Assembly: GCA_902492275.1 (NCBI GenBank)
Contig: CABUKW010000029.1
Location: forward strand, 1 to 24,541
Direction of reading: 5' to 3'
From: an uncultured Peptococcaceae bacterium
Lineage (GTDB): Bacteria; Bacillota; Peptococcia; Peptococcales; Peptococcaceae
DNA length: 24,541 nt
The notes below the pieces were generated by a model that was not told the origin of the DNA, made no database searches, and saw nothing but the letters and a program-made list of their open reading frames with translations. Of this stretch, positions 15,539-22,172 are shown one piece after another. Position numbers and translations under genes: made by a program. Within the stretch, counting starts at the first letter, position 1, and every line of letters starts with the position of its first letter.

Positions 15539-15838
15539 ATGAAAAGATTTTTTATTTCGCAGCCTATGAATGGCAGAACAGATGAAGCAATTAAAGGTGA
15601 AAGACAAGAAATAGTTGACGCAATCGTAGAAGAATACGGAGAAAATGTGGAAATTATTGATTCGTTCTTTGAAGGTGCGCCTTACAATGCAGCGCCTCTT
15701 TGGTTTCTGGGAAAGTCGCTGGAGCTGCTTTCAACAGCAGACGCTGTATTTTTCGCCGAAGGATGGGAACAAGCGAGAGGGTGCCGGATGGAACACGCTG
15801 CGGCACAGGCGTATGAAATCGAAATCATACACGATTGA
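15539..15838 (+). CDS. DUF4406 / nucleoside deoxyribosyltransferase-like protein
   Basis: 99 aa, near-textbook DUF4406: FISQPMNGRTDEAIKGER at the start, VEIIDSFFEGAPYNAAPLWFLGKSLELL in the middle and ADAVFFAEGWEQARGCRMEHAAAQAYEIEII at the end. The fold is related to nucleoside 2-deoxyribosyltransferases, in which a Glu attacks the deoxyribosyl carbon. The Glu in RMEHAAA is a candidate, but I cannot confirm activity. It is common in phage early regions, where nucleotide salvage or modification is the usual guess. The GGAAAGGAT ribosome site is good. Confidence 0.85.
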   Translation: MKRFFISQPMNGRTDEAIKGERQEIVDAIVEEYGENVEIIDSFFEGAPYNAAPLWFLGKSLELLSTADAVFFAEGWEQARGCRMEHAAAQAYEIEIIHD

Positions 15839-15878
15839 GAATTATAAGGGGAAAACAACACAAAGGAGACAGAAAATT

Positions 15879-16292
15879 ATGGAGAATGACCAGAAAATCA
15901 TAGACCACCAGCTAAAGCTGGCAGTATGTTTTACAGGAGAAATATATAGGGCGCTCATGGAGTTGGGGATGAGAATCGTGACGATATGGGGAGGCTCAAA
16001 CATACCGCTGCCGCGCTCCTACCGTGCTGTGGTGGGATTGCACGACGAATGCATGGAGCGCATGGGAGACTTTGGACTGTTAACAAGCATAACGCCGGAG
16101 AAACCGTTAAGCGAGGAAGAAAGAGCGCTTATCATGGAGCTGATGCTTGATACAACAAGCCTGCAGATGGCCATTTATACAACGCTGGAAGAACAGTTGG
16201 GCGGCGTTATGGAGGTAGAATGCCCGCACTGCCATAAATGGGTACATCCGGACATCTTCTGCGAGGCTTGTGGCGAGAGAATTGTAAAATAG
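15879..16292 (+). CDS. Hypothetical protein with C-terminal zinc ribbon, 137 aa
   Basis: ATG 15879 follows AAAGGAG at 15862-15868; the frame is open back to 15645 but that part overlaps the DUF4406 gene. The N-terminal hundred residues are helical (DHQLKLAVCFTGEIYRALMELG, LIMELMLDTTSLQMAIYTTLEEQ). The end carries CPHCHKW and FCEACGERIVK, a compact zinc ribbon that could bind DNA or a protein. Family not recognised. The stop codon overlaps the ribosome site of the next gene. Confidence 0.7.
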   Translation: MENDQKIIDHQLKLAVCFTGEIYRALMELGMRIVTIWGGSNIPLPRSYRAVVGLHDECMERMGDFGLLTSITPEKPLSEEERALIMELMLDTTSLQMAIYTTLEEQLGGVMEVECPHCHKWVHPDIFCEACGERIVK

Positions 16293-16331
16293 GAGGGAGA
16301 CGCCGCCTGAAAAAAGCGGCGTCGAAAAACG
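16291..16331 (+). promoter_or_regulatory. Ribosome site separated from start by a hairpin
   Basis: AGGAGGG (16291-16297) is the only ribosome site before ATG 16332 but is 34 bases away. Between them GACGCCGC (16299-16306) and GCGGCGTC (16316-16323) form a perfect eight-pair hairpin. With the hairpin folded out, the effective spacing becomes about 9 bases. Phage T4 gene 25 uses this arrangement. No T-run follows, so a terminator is unlikely. Confidence 0.65.
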
Positions 16332-16526
16332 ATGGGAATAACTGTAGATGATGCGATAGCGATGTTTGCAGCCGTTAGCTGGATGTTAATCGTGCTGGAA
16401 ACAAATCGGAAGGTGAGAAGGATAAATGAAAAAATAGATTGGGTTATAGAAGCAATGATGAATTGCCAACGCAATAAACCTAAAACGGCAGAAGAGATAC
16501 ACAGCTTAGAATCATCTGAATTATGA
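16332..16526 (+). CDS. Small membrane-anchored protein, 64 aa
   Basis: One hydrophobic segment (AIAMFAAVSWMLIVL, about residues 8-22) is followed by a basic and helical tail (NRKVRRINEKIDWVIEAMM). It resembles the short single-span proteins common in phage early regions. Translation appears to depend on the hairpin that brings its ribosome site near the ATG. The 3' end overlaps the end of the leftward repeat gene by 47 bases, an uncommon tail-to-tail overlap. Function unknown. Confidence 0.6.
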   Translation: MGITVDDAIAMFAAVSWMLIVLETNRKVRRINEKIDWVIEAMMNCQRNKPKTAEEIHSLESSEL

Positions 16527-17265
16527 TATGAAGCTGCTTGACAACATTTTGTGTTTGGTTTGGAAACAATGTCTGAAATGCTGCCAGAAGACAGATTGAT
16601 TCGTAGAGAAAATGTACAATTTTACCAACAGAAATTTTCTCAGGAAGTTGACTAGAAATACTTGTGCTGTTTGTTTGAGGTAAATCACAGGGCTGTTGAC
16701 TATTGGTGTTAAACAACGCTTCTTGACAATTTTGAATAATTACAATGGCATCTTGTTTGTCCGATAAATCAATGACCTGCTCCAAGAAAGGCTCGGCATG
16801 CTCGGTCTCCAACCGCTGAATACCAACGGTCAGTGTCGAAATTGCATTTTGATAGAGATTGAAATCATATGGAACAAATAAACTCTGATATTGTTCAAGC
16901 ACATTGAGAGTAGCCGAAAAAGTATCTCGCAGGGGTATTGCGGTGACGGGTATTGAAACTATTCGCTCCATGACTGCGGCAAAAGTCTGTGGTGTGGCTG
17001 CAGCGACAGAGGTGCCGTTTGTTTGCAATCCACCTGTTAAGGTGGAAATATCAAATGGATACAATCCACCCGTTAAGACAGAGATATCAACTGCTTGTAA
17101 TCCGCCTGTTAAGGTAGCGGTATCAACTGCTTGTAATCCGCCTGTTAAGGTAGCAGCATCAACCGTTTGCAATCCACCTGTCAAGGCAGTGATATCGACC
17201 GTTTGAAATCTGTCTATGATACTTTGGAAGTCAAATAATTGAAAATCATCGTTAGAATTGGACAT
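16480..17265 (-). CDS. Leftward repeat-containing protein, 261 aa
   Basis: The only non-repressor leftward gene. Residues about 21-80 are five tandem 12-residue repeats with the core LTGGL (QTVDITALTGGL, QAVDTATLTGGL, YPFDISTLTGGL), plus a decayed unit. The rest is a non-repetitive helical domain (VMERIVSIPVTAIPLRDTF, QYQSLFVPYDFNLYQNAIS) ending in a hydrophobic stretch (QLHIIIQMILSCVSLLPF). No family recognised. The ribosome site AGTAGGTG precedes the ATG on its strand, with a likely promoter about 50 bases upstream. Its own promoter inside an opposed early operon fits a lysogeny-expressed cargo gene, such as conversion or superinfection exclusion; that role is a guess. Confidence 0.75.
   Translation of the reverse strand: MSNSNDDFQLFDFQSIIDRFQTVDITALTGGLQTVDAATLTGGLQAVDTATLTGGLQAVDISVLTGGLYPFDISTLTGGLQTNGTSVAAATPQTFAAVMERIVSIPVTAIPLRDTFSATLNVLEQYQSLFVPYDFNLYQNAISTLTVGIQRLETEHAEPFLEQVIDLSDKQDAIVIIQNCQEALFNTNSQQPCDLPQTNSTSISSQLPEKISVGKIVHFLYESICLLAAFQTLFPNQTQNVVKQLHIIIQMILSCVSLLPF
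17026..17205. repeat. Five tandem 36-bp repeats inside leftward gene
   Basis: Units begin at 17026, 17062, 17098, 17134 and 17170, each carrying AATCC(A/G)CC(T/C)GT(T/C)AAG followed by a more variable half. Each encodes 12 residues, so copy-number change keeps the frame. Units 3 and 4 are nearly identical, which implies recent duplication. Confidence 0.85.
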
Positions 17266-17292
17266 GAAGAAACACCTACTTTTGATAGAAGA

Positions 17293-17327
17293 TACTGCAA
17301 TTTTACGCTATATATAGTAAAAAAGGC
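17293..17327 (-). promoter_or_regulatory. Probable promoter of the leftward repeat gene
   Basis: Read on the minus strand, TTGCCT, an 18-base spacer and TAAAAT lie upstream of the repeat gene. Its ribosome site (AGTAGGTG) and ATG at 17265 are downstream. The interval also precedes the rightward HTH gene at 17344. Confidence 0.5.
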
Positions 17328-17343
17328 AAGAAAGGAGACAAAA

Positions 17344-17553
17344 ATGTATCCAAATCTAAAAACCGAAAGACGAAGACGAAAAGTTACTTTAAAACTGATG
17401 GCTGCCCTATTCTCCGGAAGACCGGCAACCATCAGTTATAAGATAAAACATCATAAGTTTTACTTGGAAGAAGCATTGCTGATCCGGGATACATTTTTTC
17501 CGGATTGCAGTATTGAATATCTTTTTAAGACAGAAACAGAGGTGAAGGAATGA
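17344..17553 (+). CDS. Small XRE-type HTH protein, 69 aa
   Basis: It has the frame of the short Clostridia prophage regulators: MYPNLKTERRRRKVTLKLMA at the start, a middle in the place of the recognition helix (GRPATISYKIKHHKFYLEEAL), and the conserved ending IRDTFFPDCSIEYLFKTE. The helix-turn-helix is divergent; the usual Leu-Gly-Val turn is replaced by LFSGRPATI, so DNA specificity may differ. AAAGGAG precedes ATG 17344. The last bases overlap the next start (ATGA). Position ahead of the transposase resembles Mu ner, but homology is not shown. Confidence 0.7.
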   Translation: MYPNLKTERRRRKVTLKLMAALFSGRPATISYKIKHHKFYLEEALLIRDTFFPDCSIEYLFKTETEVKE

Positions 17554-17708
17554 AAAACGGGAAACGGCCAACGAGGAAGGAAAAGGAGCTCCTGGCAAGT
17601 CTGAGGCTTAATGTGGAAAACTGGCTGGTGGTCAAGCACACCGGCACGGAAATGGAGATAGTGCACCGGCATACAGGACAGACAAGGACAATCAAATTGA
17701 GGTGGTAG
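17550..17708 (+). CDS. DUF6906-like small protein, 52 aa
   Basis: The whole protein follows the short phage family MKNGKRPTRKEKELL, LNVENWLVVKHTGTEMEIVHR, then TGQTRTIKLRW. It is basic, with a central beta-hairpin. Members are frequent in Bacillota phages with unknown role. It starts by ATGA overlap with the HTH gene. The family name is from memory of the pattern, so moderately sure. Confidence 0.7.
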   Translation: MKNGKRPTRKEKELLASLRLNVENWLVVKHTGTEMEIVHRHTGQTRTIKLRW

Positions 17709-17710
17709 GC

Positions 17711-17947
17711 ATGAGCAAACGATACAACCCGCTGGCCCTGGCAAAACAGAAGCAGGAATGGGATATTCGCAGTAAATATGTACGCAAGAAGCTCATAGAC
17801 CTGAACATGAACCAGCGGGAGCTGGCCGCCATGGTGCCGATGCGCTACCAGTATTTAAGCGACATCCTGCGGGGAAAGCGCTCAGGCGCGAAGTACTGGC
17901 AGCGCATCATGGAAATCCTGGAGGCAGAGAGCGATGAACGGCCATAA
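17711..17947 (+). CDS. Cro/CI-type HTH protein, 78 aa
   Basis: Helix-turn-helix around residues 26-60: KKLIDLNMNQRELAAMVPMRYQYLSDILRGKRSG. The start ATG 17711 lies right after GAGGTGG; an upstream GTG 17702 overlaps the previous gene. It is placed immediately before the transposase gene and its stop codon is inside a hairpin. A Ner-like role, shutting down early transcription, is plausible by position. Small size and absence of a second domain fit this, but nothing shows its operator. Confidence 0.78.
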   Translation: MSKRYNPLALAKQKQEWDIRSKYVRKKLIDLNMNQRELAAMVPMRYQYLSDILRGKRSGAKYWQRIMEILEAESDERP

Positions 17948-17989
17948 AAAATGGCCCGCTGTAGGAAGCGGGCCTGCCCAAAACGGGCA
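17940..17989 (+). promoter_or_regulatory. Three back-to-back hairpins before transposase gene
   Basis: GGCCAT/ATGGCC (17940-17956), GCCCGC/GCGGGC (17954-17973) and TGCCC/GGGCA (17975-17989) lie in series; the first two share bases, so they are alternatives. No T-run follows. They could form an attenuator, an RNA-processing site or a brake on transposase expression. A TATAGT/TATAAC sequence follows at 18007-18017 without a clear -35. Confidence 0.5.
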
Positions 17990-18052
17990 TAAGAAAAGAA
18001 GTTACATATAGTATAACACACATCCTGAGAAATGGAAAGGAGGGATTTGTAT

Positions 18053-20020
18053 ATGTCAGCAGTTTTATTAACGGTGGAAGAAGCAGCGGAATTGGAGGGA
18101 GCAAGCCGAACGACGCTGAATCGTAGAATTTGTGGTAATAAATTAAGAGCCGTTAAAATTCCGAATGAAACCGGAGAGGGACATGGCTTTGCCTACGCCA
18201 TAGATTTAAAAGATTTATCAGCAAAAGCCCAGCGCAATTACCACAAGCGGATAAAGGCACAGGCGTTGCTGGAGGAGATCAAGAAAGCGGAGGACGAAAA
18301 GGCGGTCATCCAACAGCTAAGCCTGGAAGACCTGACAGATAAGCAGCGGCAAAAAGCGATGGATTGGGAGAGTATCATCAGAGACTGGCGCAGATTTGCA
18401 GGGCTTGACCATGGCAGCATGGGAGAGCGCACCCAGGAATTTCTGGTGCTATACAACAGAGAACATCCGGAAAAACCACTCACAGAACGAACCTTATACA
18501 GCAAGTGGGAAAGTTACCGAAGGGACGGGCTTGTGGGATTAGCAGATAAGCGGCTGCAGTCGGGCAAAAAGGGAAAGAGCAATATTCCGGATGAAGTGTG
18601 GGCGGTGTTCTTTCAATTGTGGGCCGATGAAAACGAGCCGACGGTACAGACCTGCTACCGGCAGACAGAGGCTTTTATCAAACGGGAGCTGCCGGAGCTG
18701 TTGCCACTGCCACACATTGAAAGCTTTAAGCGCAAAATCAAGACCATTCCGAAGGCGGTTGTAACCTACTACCGCAAGGGTACCAAGGCCAGAGACGACT
18801 TAATCTTGCCTTACGTGCAAAGGGATTATGAAAGTATCGACGCCAACGAATGGTGGACGTCAGACTACCATACCTTAGACCTGATGGTCCGGGACGATAA
18901 AACGGGAGATATCTTCCGGCCCCATGTGGTGGTGTGGGTAGATATCCGGAGCCGGAAGTTTTTAGGCTGGCGGGTACGCCGATCAAGCGACAGCGACGGC
19001 GTTGTATTGGCCTTTAAGGACGCTGTAAAAGCATACGGCATCCCGGAAAACGTCTATCTGGATAATGGCCGCGAATACCTGACACACGCCTTTGGGGGCA
19101 GAGGTAAGCGTAAGAGTGATGCCAAAGCGGATTATGCCACCTCTATTTTAGACTTACTCGGCGTTACCATGCACAACGCCATTCCGAGGAACGCCAAGGG
19201 CAAGATTGTAGAGCGGACATTCCGGGAATTTACAGAACAGTTCGCCAAGTCTTTCCTGACCTACTGCGGGAACCGGCCCGGCAATCGACCGGAGCGGCAT
19301 AACGACGTTTTGAAAAATGAAACTAACATCCCACTGTTAAGCGAGGTTACGGCGGCGTTAGAGTTATTTATTAACGGCATGAAAAACGCGCAAGCCTCAA
19401 GCGGTGTGGGGATGAAAGGAAAAACGCCGAACCAGGTATATAACGAGACATTATATCGCAAACGGACAGCCTCTGCCGAGCAGCTGAATCTGTTACTGTT
19501 AAAGAGCGAACGGCTGCAGAAGGTTGGCCGCAACGGCGTAAAGTTAAAAATTGGCGGCAAGGATTTGTGGTTTTATGACGAAGAACTGAAACTCCATTAT
19601 TTCGGTCAAAAGGTGTATGTGCGCTATGATCCTGACGATTTAAGCGAGGTCAGAGTGTATGACGAAACAGAACGGCTCTTATGTACGGCAGCGCTTTTAG
19701 AGGCAGGCGGCTATGACTTAGGAAAAGATAGCGAATCGGTCAAACAGGTCAACAGTCTCAGAAAGAAGGAAAAGAAGGCCATCGCCAATTATATGGCCAG
19801 CCAAAAGGAAATTCTTGCAGCGCCATCGGCGGCAGAGGCTTTGAGTATGGTGGCAGAGGACAATCTGGAAAAAGACGATACCGGAGAGGCAGAGGCTAAG
19901 ATTTTAGAGCCGATCCAATGGAGTGAGATGGTAGCGCCGACAGCCAGCGGTGATACAGCCATCATTGATTGGGATGTTATGCTGGAAAACGCCAGAAAAA
20001 GACGGGAGGAAACGAAGTGA
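18053..20020 (+). CDS. MuA-type DDE transposase
   Basis: About 655 aa, close to Mu A. The N-terminus (LTVEEAAELEGASRTTLNRRI) is the HTH that binds end or internal sites, followed by further DNA-binding helices. The RNase-H-like core has catalytic D271 (WWTSDYH), D337 (YLDNGREY) and E387 (KIVERTFRE), nearly the Mu A positions (D269, D336, E392). A Mu-transpos_C beta barrel follows (about residues 455-570, KVGRNGVKLKIGG, YVRYDPDDLSEVRVYDE). The acidic end would contact the MuB-like ATPase. It catalyses integration and replicative transposition. ATG 18053 lies 9 bases after AAGGAGGG; the in-frame ATG at 18032 precedes that site. Confidence 0.95.
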   Translation: MSAVLLTVEEAAELEGASRTTLNRRICGNKLRAVKIPNETGEGHGFAYAIDLKDLSAKAQRNYHKRIKAQALLEEIKKAEDEKAVIQQLSLEDLTDKQRQKAMDWESIIRDWRRFAGLDHGSMGERTQEFLVLYNREHPEKPLTERTLYSKWESYRRDGLVGLADKRLQSGKKGKSNIPDEVWAVFFQLWADENEPTVQTCYRQTEAFIKRELPELLPLPHIESFKRKIKTIPKAVVTYYRKGTKARDDLILPYVQRDYESIDANEWWTSDYHTLDLMVRDDKTGDIFRPHVVVWVDIRSRKFLGWRVRRSSDSDGVVLAFKDAVKAYGIPENVYLDNGREYLTHAFGGRGKRKSDAKADYATSILDLLGVTMHNAIPRNAKGKIVERTFREFTEQFAKSFLTYCGNRPGNRPERHNDVLKNETNIPLLSEVTAALELFINGMKNAQASSGVGMKGKTPNQVYNETLYRKRTASAEQLNLLLLKSERLQKVGRNGVKLKIGGKDLWFYDEELKLHYFGQKVYVRYDPDDLSEVRVYDETERLLCTAALLEAGGYDLGKDSESVKQVNSLRKKEKKAIANYMASQKEILAAPSAAEALSMVAEDNLEKDDTGEAEAKILEPIQWSEMVAPTASGDTAIIDWDVMLENARKRREETK

Positions 20021-20904
20021 AAGAATTAATCACAGAAGCAAAAAGCTATATGGAAACTAAGAAAATGAGCCAGGCGCAATTTGCCAATATGGTTGGGGTA
20101 TCAGAATCCACCATCAGCCGCTGGCTCAAGGGGGACTATCCCAATATGGAGAGTGTATCTCAAAAAGTAAGGCTCTATCTGGATAAGGAGAGCCTGCGGG
20201 AGCAGAGCCTGGAGGCTGGCAGTATCGACTTTGTGATGACAAACGTATCGAAGAAAATCTGGCAGGTGCTGGAATACAGCAGGCTGCAGAAAAAGCTCTC
20301 TATCATCTATGGAGACGCCGGAATCGGCAAGACCAAGACGGCCAGAGAGTGGGCCAAGGGCAAAAGCGACGTGGTGTTTGTGACGGTAACGCCTGCCTTT
20401 GGTAATCAAAAACCGTTTTTAAAGCTCTTAGCAAGGGCGTTAAAAACCAGCCGCACCGGCACGGTAGACGATTTGTATCTGGACATTTTAGACCGGCTGG
20501 AAAGCAGAGATATGACCATCATTATTGATGAAGCGCAGCATCTGACAGTTAAGACGTTAGAAGCCATCCGCAGCATCAACGACAGCACCGGCACCGCCAT
20601 CGTCTTGATTGGCAACGAGGTAGTCTATAGCAAGATGATGGGAAAACAGCAGGCAGAGTTTGCGCAGCTCTTCAGCCGAATCGGGATGCGCAGCAGCTTG
20701 TCGGTAGATATGCTGACAGCGGAGGATGTCAGACAGATTTTTGGGACAGATCGGGAGCAGGAGACCGGTTATCTCAAGGAGATTTGTCACAGTAAGTTTG
20801 GGTTAAGGGGCGCGGTCAACGTATGGGTGAACGCCGCCAATAACAACAATACCAGCGTGGCAGGATTAAAAGCCATGGCAAAGCAGATGGGAATTTTTAT
20901 CTAA
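20017..20904 (+). CDS. MuB-type AAA ATPase, target-DNA activator
   Basis: 295 aa from GTG 20017, 7 bases after GGGAGG, overlapping the transposase stop (GTGA). An N-terminal HTH (about residues 18-45, SQAQFANMVGVSESTISRWL) precedes the ATPase, as in Mu B. Walker A is GDAGIGKT (99-106) and Walker B is IIIDEAQHL (D171/E172), with sensor-like IVLIGNEVV. C-terminal helices (AVNVWVNAANN, VAGLKAMAKQMG) complete an AAA_22 protein. MuB coats target DNA, protects the phage from self-insertion and stimulates transposase strand transfer. Confidence 0.93.
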   Translation: MKELITEAKSYMETKKMSQAQFANMVGVSESTISRWLKGDYPNMESVSQKVRLYLDKESLREQSLEAGSIDFVMTNVSKKIWQVLEYSRLQKKLSIIYGDAGIGKTKTAREWAKGKSDVVFVTVTPAFGNQKPFLKLLARALKTSRTGTVDDLYLDILDRLESRDMTIIIDEAQHLTVKTLEAIRSINDSTGTAIVLIGNEVVYSKMMGKQQAEFAQLFSRIGMRSSLSVDMLTAEDVRQIFGTDREQETGYLKEICHSKFGLRGAVNVWVNAANNNNTSVAGLKAMAKQMGIFI

Positions 20905-20916
20905 GGAGTGAGGAAA

Positions 20917-21218
20917 ATGGCAAAGATTGAAATTAAGACAGAGAGCATCTGGGAGATTGAGAAGAAAGTGAATAAGCGGGCGGCATTACCATCCCTGTCG
21001 CGATCCGGCGCAGTATCGACATTGAGGGCGGAGACAAGTTCAGAGTACACAGCCTGCCTAGTGGGGATTTGTATCTGGAAAAGATTACAGGCCGGTGTAC
21101 GAGCTGCGGGAACGTTGCGTATTACCAGACGGCAGGCGGGCGCTTTCTGTGCGAAGCGTGCAGAAAGGAAATGGAGGAAAAATCAGAATTGAAGAAAGAG
21201 GCTGAAAAACATGTATAG
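20917..21218 (+). pseudogene. AbrB-like / zinc-ribbon protein, one-base frameshift
   Basis: From ATG 20917 (AAGGAGTGAGG upstream) the frame reads MAKIEIKTESIWEIEKKVNKR, then turns to low-complexity Arg/Ala. Adding one G to the GGG at 20978-20980 restores GGITIPVAIRRSIDIEGGDKF, an unmistakable AbrB/MazE-type swapped-hairpin DNA-binding domain. A zinc ribbon (CTSCG ... CEACRKE) and an acidic helix follow to TAG 21216-21218, about 100 aa in all. The uncorrected frame ends at 21192. The break is either a real mutation or a sequencing error. It follows the MuB gene, in the place where Mu has its early accessory genes. Confidence 0.82.
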
Positions 21219-21324
21219 AAGATATTTTGCAATTACGCTGACGCTGTTTGTGCTGTCCTTTCTGGCGGGATACTTAGGGATGGAGCTGTACACGTTCCAT
21301 CAGCTCTTAGGGGCGGTGGAGTAA
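21211..21324 (+). CDS. Small single-span membrane protein, 37 aa
   Basis: ATG 21211 overlaps the corrected end of the AbrB-like gene by 8 bases; AAAGAGG lies about 10 bases upstream. One hydrophobic helix (FAITLTLFVLSFLAGYLGM) follows a basic MYRRY start, giving N-in orientation. The stop abuts the next ATG. Size and context suggest a phage early membrane peptide; function unknown. Confidence 0.6.
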   Translation: MYRRYFAITLTLFVLSFLAGYLGMELYTFHQLLGAVE

Positions 21325-21531
21325 ATGATCATAAAGGACTGGCAGCTGGAAGATACGGGCTGTTATTATGCCCGGTGCGACGGCTGCATGAGGGAGACAA
21401 ACTGCTATGATACCTGGCATGATTGCAAAGACGGTATCAAAAAAGAGGGCTGGAAGCTCCGGAAAAATTGGGAAAGCGGAGAATGGGAGCATATCTGCCC
21501 GTACTGCCAAAATAGAAATCAGGAAGGATGA
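21325..21531 (+). CDS. Zinc-finger-like protein, 68 aa
   Basis: Cys-rich: CYYARCDGC, CYDTWHDC and a final ICPYCQNR suggest one or two metal sites. It is acidic and aromatic, with several Trp. The start directly follows the preceding TAA, and GGTGGAG serves as ribosome site. It resembles small phage proteins with a CPYC ribbon; no family assigned. Confidence 0.65.
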   Translation: MIIKDWQLEDTGCYYARCDGCMRETNCYDTWHDCKDGIKKEGWKLRKNWESGEWEHICPYCQNRNQEG

Positions 21532-21536
21532 GAGCC

Positions 21537-22172
21537 ATGATGAATCTGATGGGGAAAATTGACCAGGCAATCGAGCTGGAGGCGGAGGTAAAGAACAAAA
21601 AGAAACAGCTGGAAGAGGTCAAGGCAGAGCTGCAGAGCGAGCTTTATGCGGATATGTTAAACAAAAATAAAAAATGGATGCAGGCTGCAGGCGGTAAGGG
21701 CCTTTGCAATGTAAGCGTTAAAAATAAGCTGGAGGTGGATAACGCGGGGCTTTTGCAGGAGCTTTTAGGCAGCGTGACCGACGGGAAGCTGACCCGTAAG
21801 GAAAGCGTAGATTACGAAGTAGAAACAAACTTTAAAAAGGCTTTAATCGCCCTTTATCAAGGAGATTATGCGAAAGGGGATATTCCGGCGCTGTTATCAG
21901 GCTTAGGATTAGACGACAAACAAATCAAGGTCGCAATGAAGAAACTGTCTGGAGATTATGCCAAAGACCAGGCGCTGTTGGCAGGCTTTGGGGTGACGGG
22001 AGCCTTAGAGGAAGAATTAGACCTGATCCACAATCAAAAGAATTATGAGCTGGTAAGCCGATACTTTGATATCGACGCCGTCAATGAGGATTTTTTGAAA
22101 AAGCTAAAACTGGCCTTATCGGTAGAAGACACGCTGGCCATTGGCTTTGTTGCACTGGAGGGATGCAGCTGA
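21537..22172 (+). CDS. Hypothetical coiled-coil protein in Gam position, 211 aa
   Basis: ATG 21537 is chosen because AGGAAGG (21521-21527) lies 9 bases upstream; an in-frame ATG at 21528 overlaps it. Residues 1-45 form a coiled coil (IELEAEVKNKKKQLEEVKAEL). A basic segment (KGLCNVSVKNKLEVDN) and a helical C-terminal domain (LLSGLGLDDKQIKVAMKKLSGDY, YFDIDAVNEDFLKKLKLAL) follow. In Mu the end-protecting Gam protein lies between B and gemA and also begins with a long coiled coil. I see no clear Gam motif, so this is a positional suggestion only. It overlaps the next gene by one base (TGATG). Confidence 0.6.
   Translation: MMNLMGKIDQAIELEAEVKNKKKQLEEVKAELQSELYADMLNKNKKWMQAAGGKGLCNVSVKNKLEVDNAGLLQELLGSVTDGKLTRKESVDYEVETNFKKALIALYQGDYAKGDIPALLSGLGLDDKQIKVAMKKLSGDYAKDQALLAGFGVTGALEEELDLIHNQKNYELVSRYFDIDAVNEDFLKKLKLALSVEDTLAIGFVALEGCS

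Noticed and set aside
17026..17205. Regular 36-bp repeats suggestive of a CRISPR array
   Set aside because: The units are contiguous with no unique spacers and encode a 12-residue protein repeat in an open leftward frame; no cas genes are present.
16904..17206. Forward open frame of 100 codons with repeats
   Set aside because: It is the mirror of the leftward repeat gene, with no ribosome site and no extension beyond the repeats.
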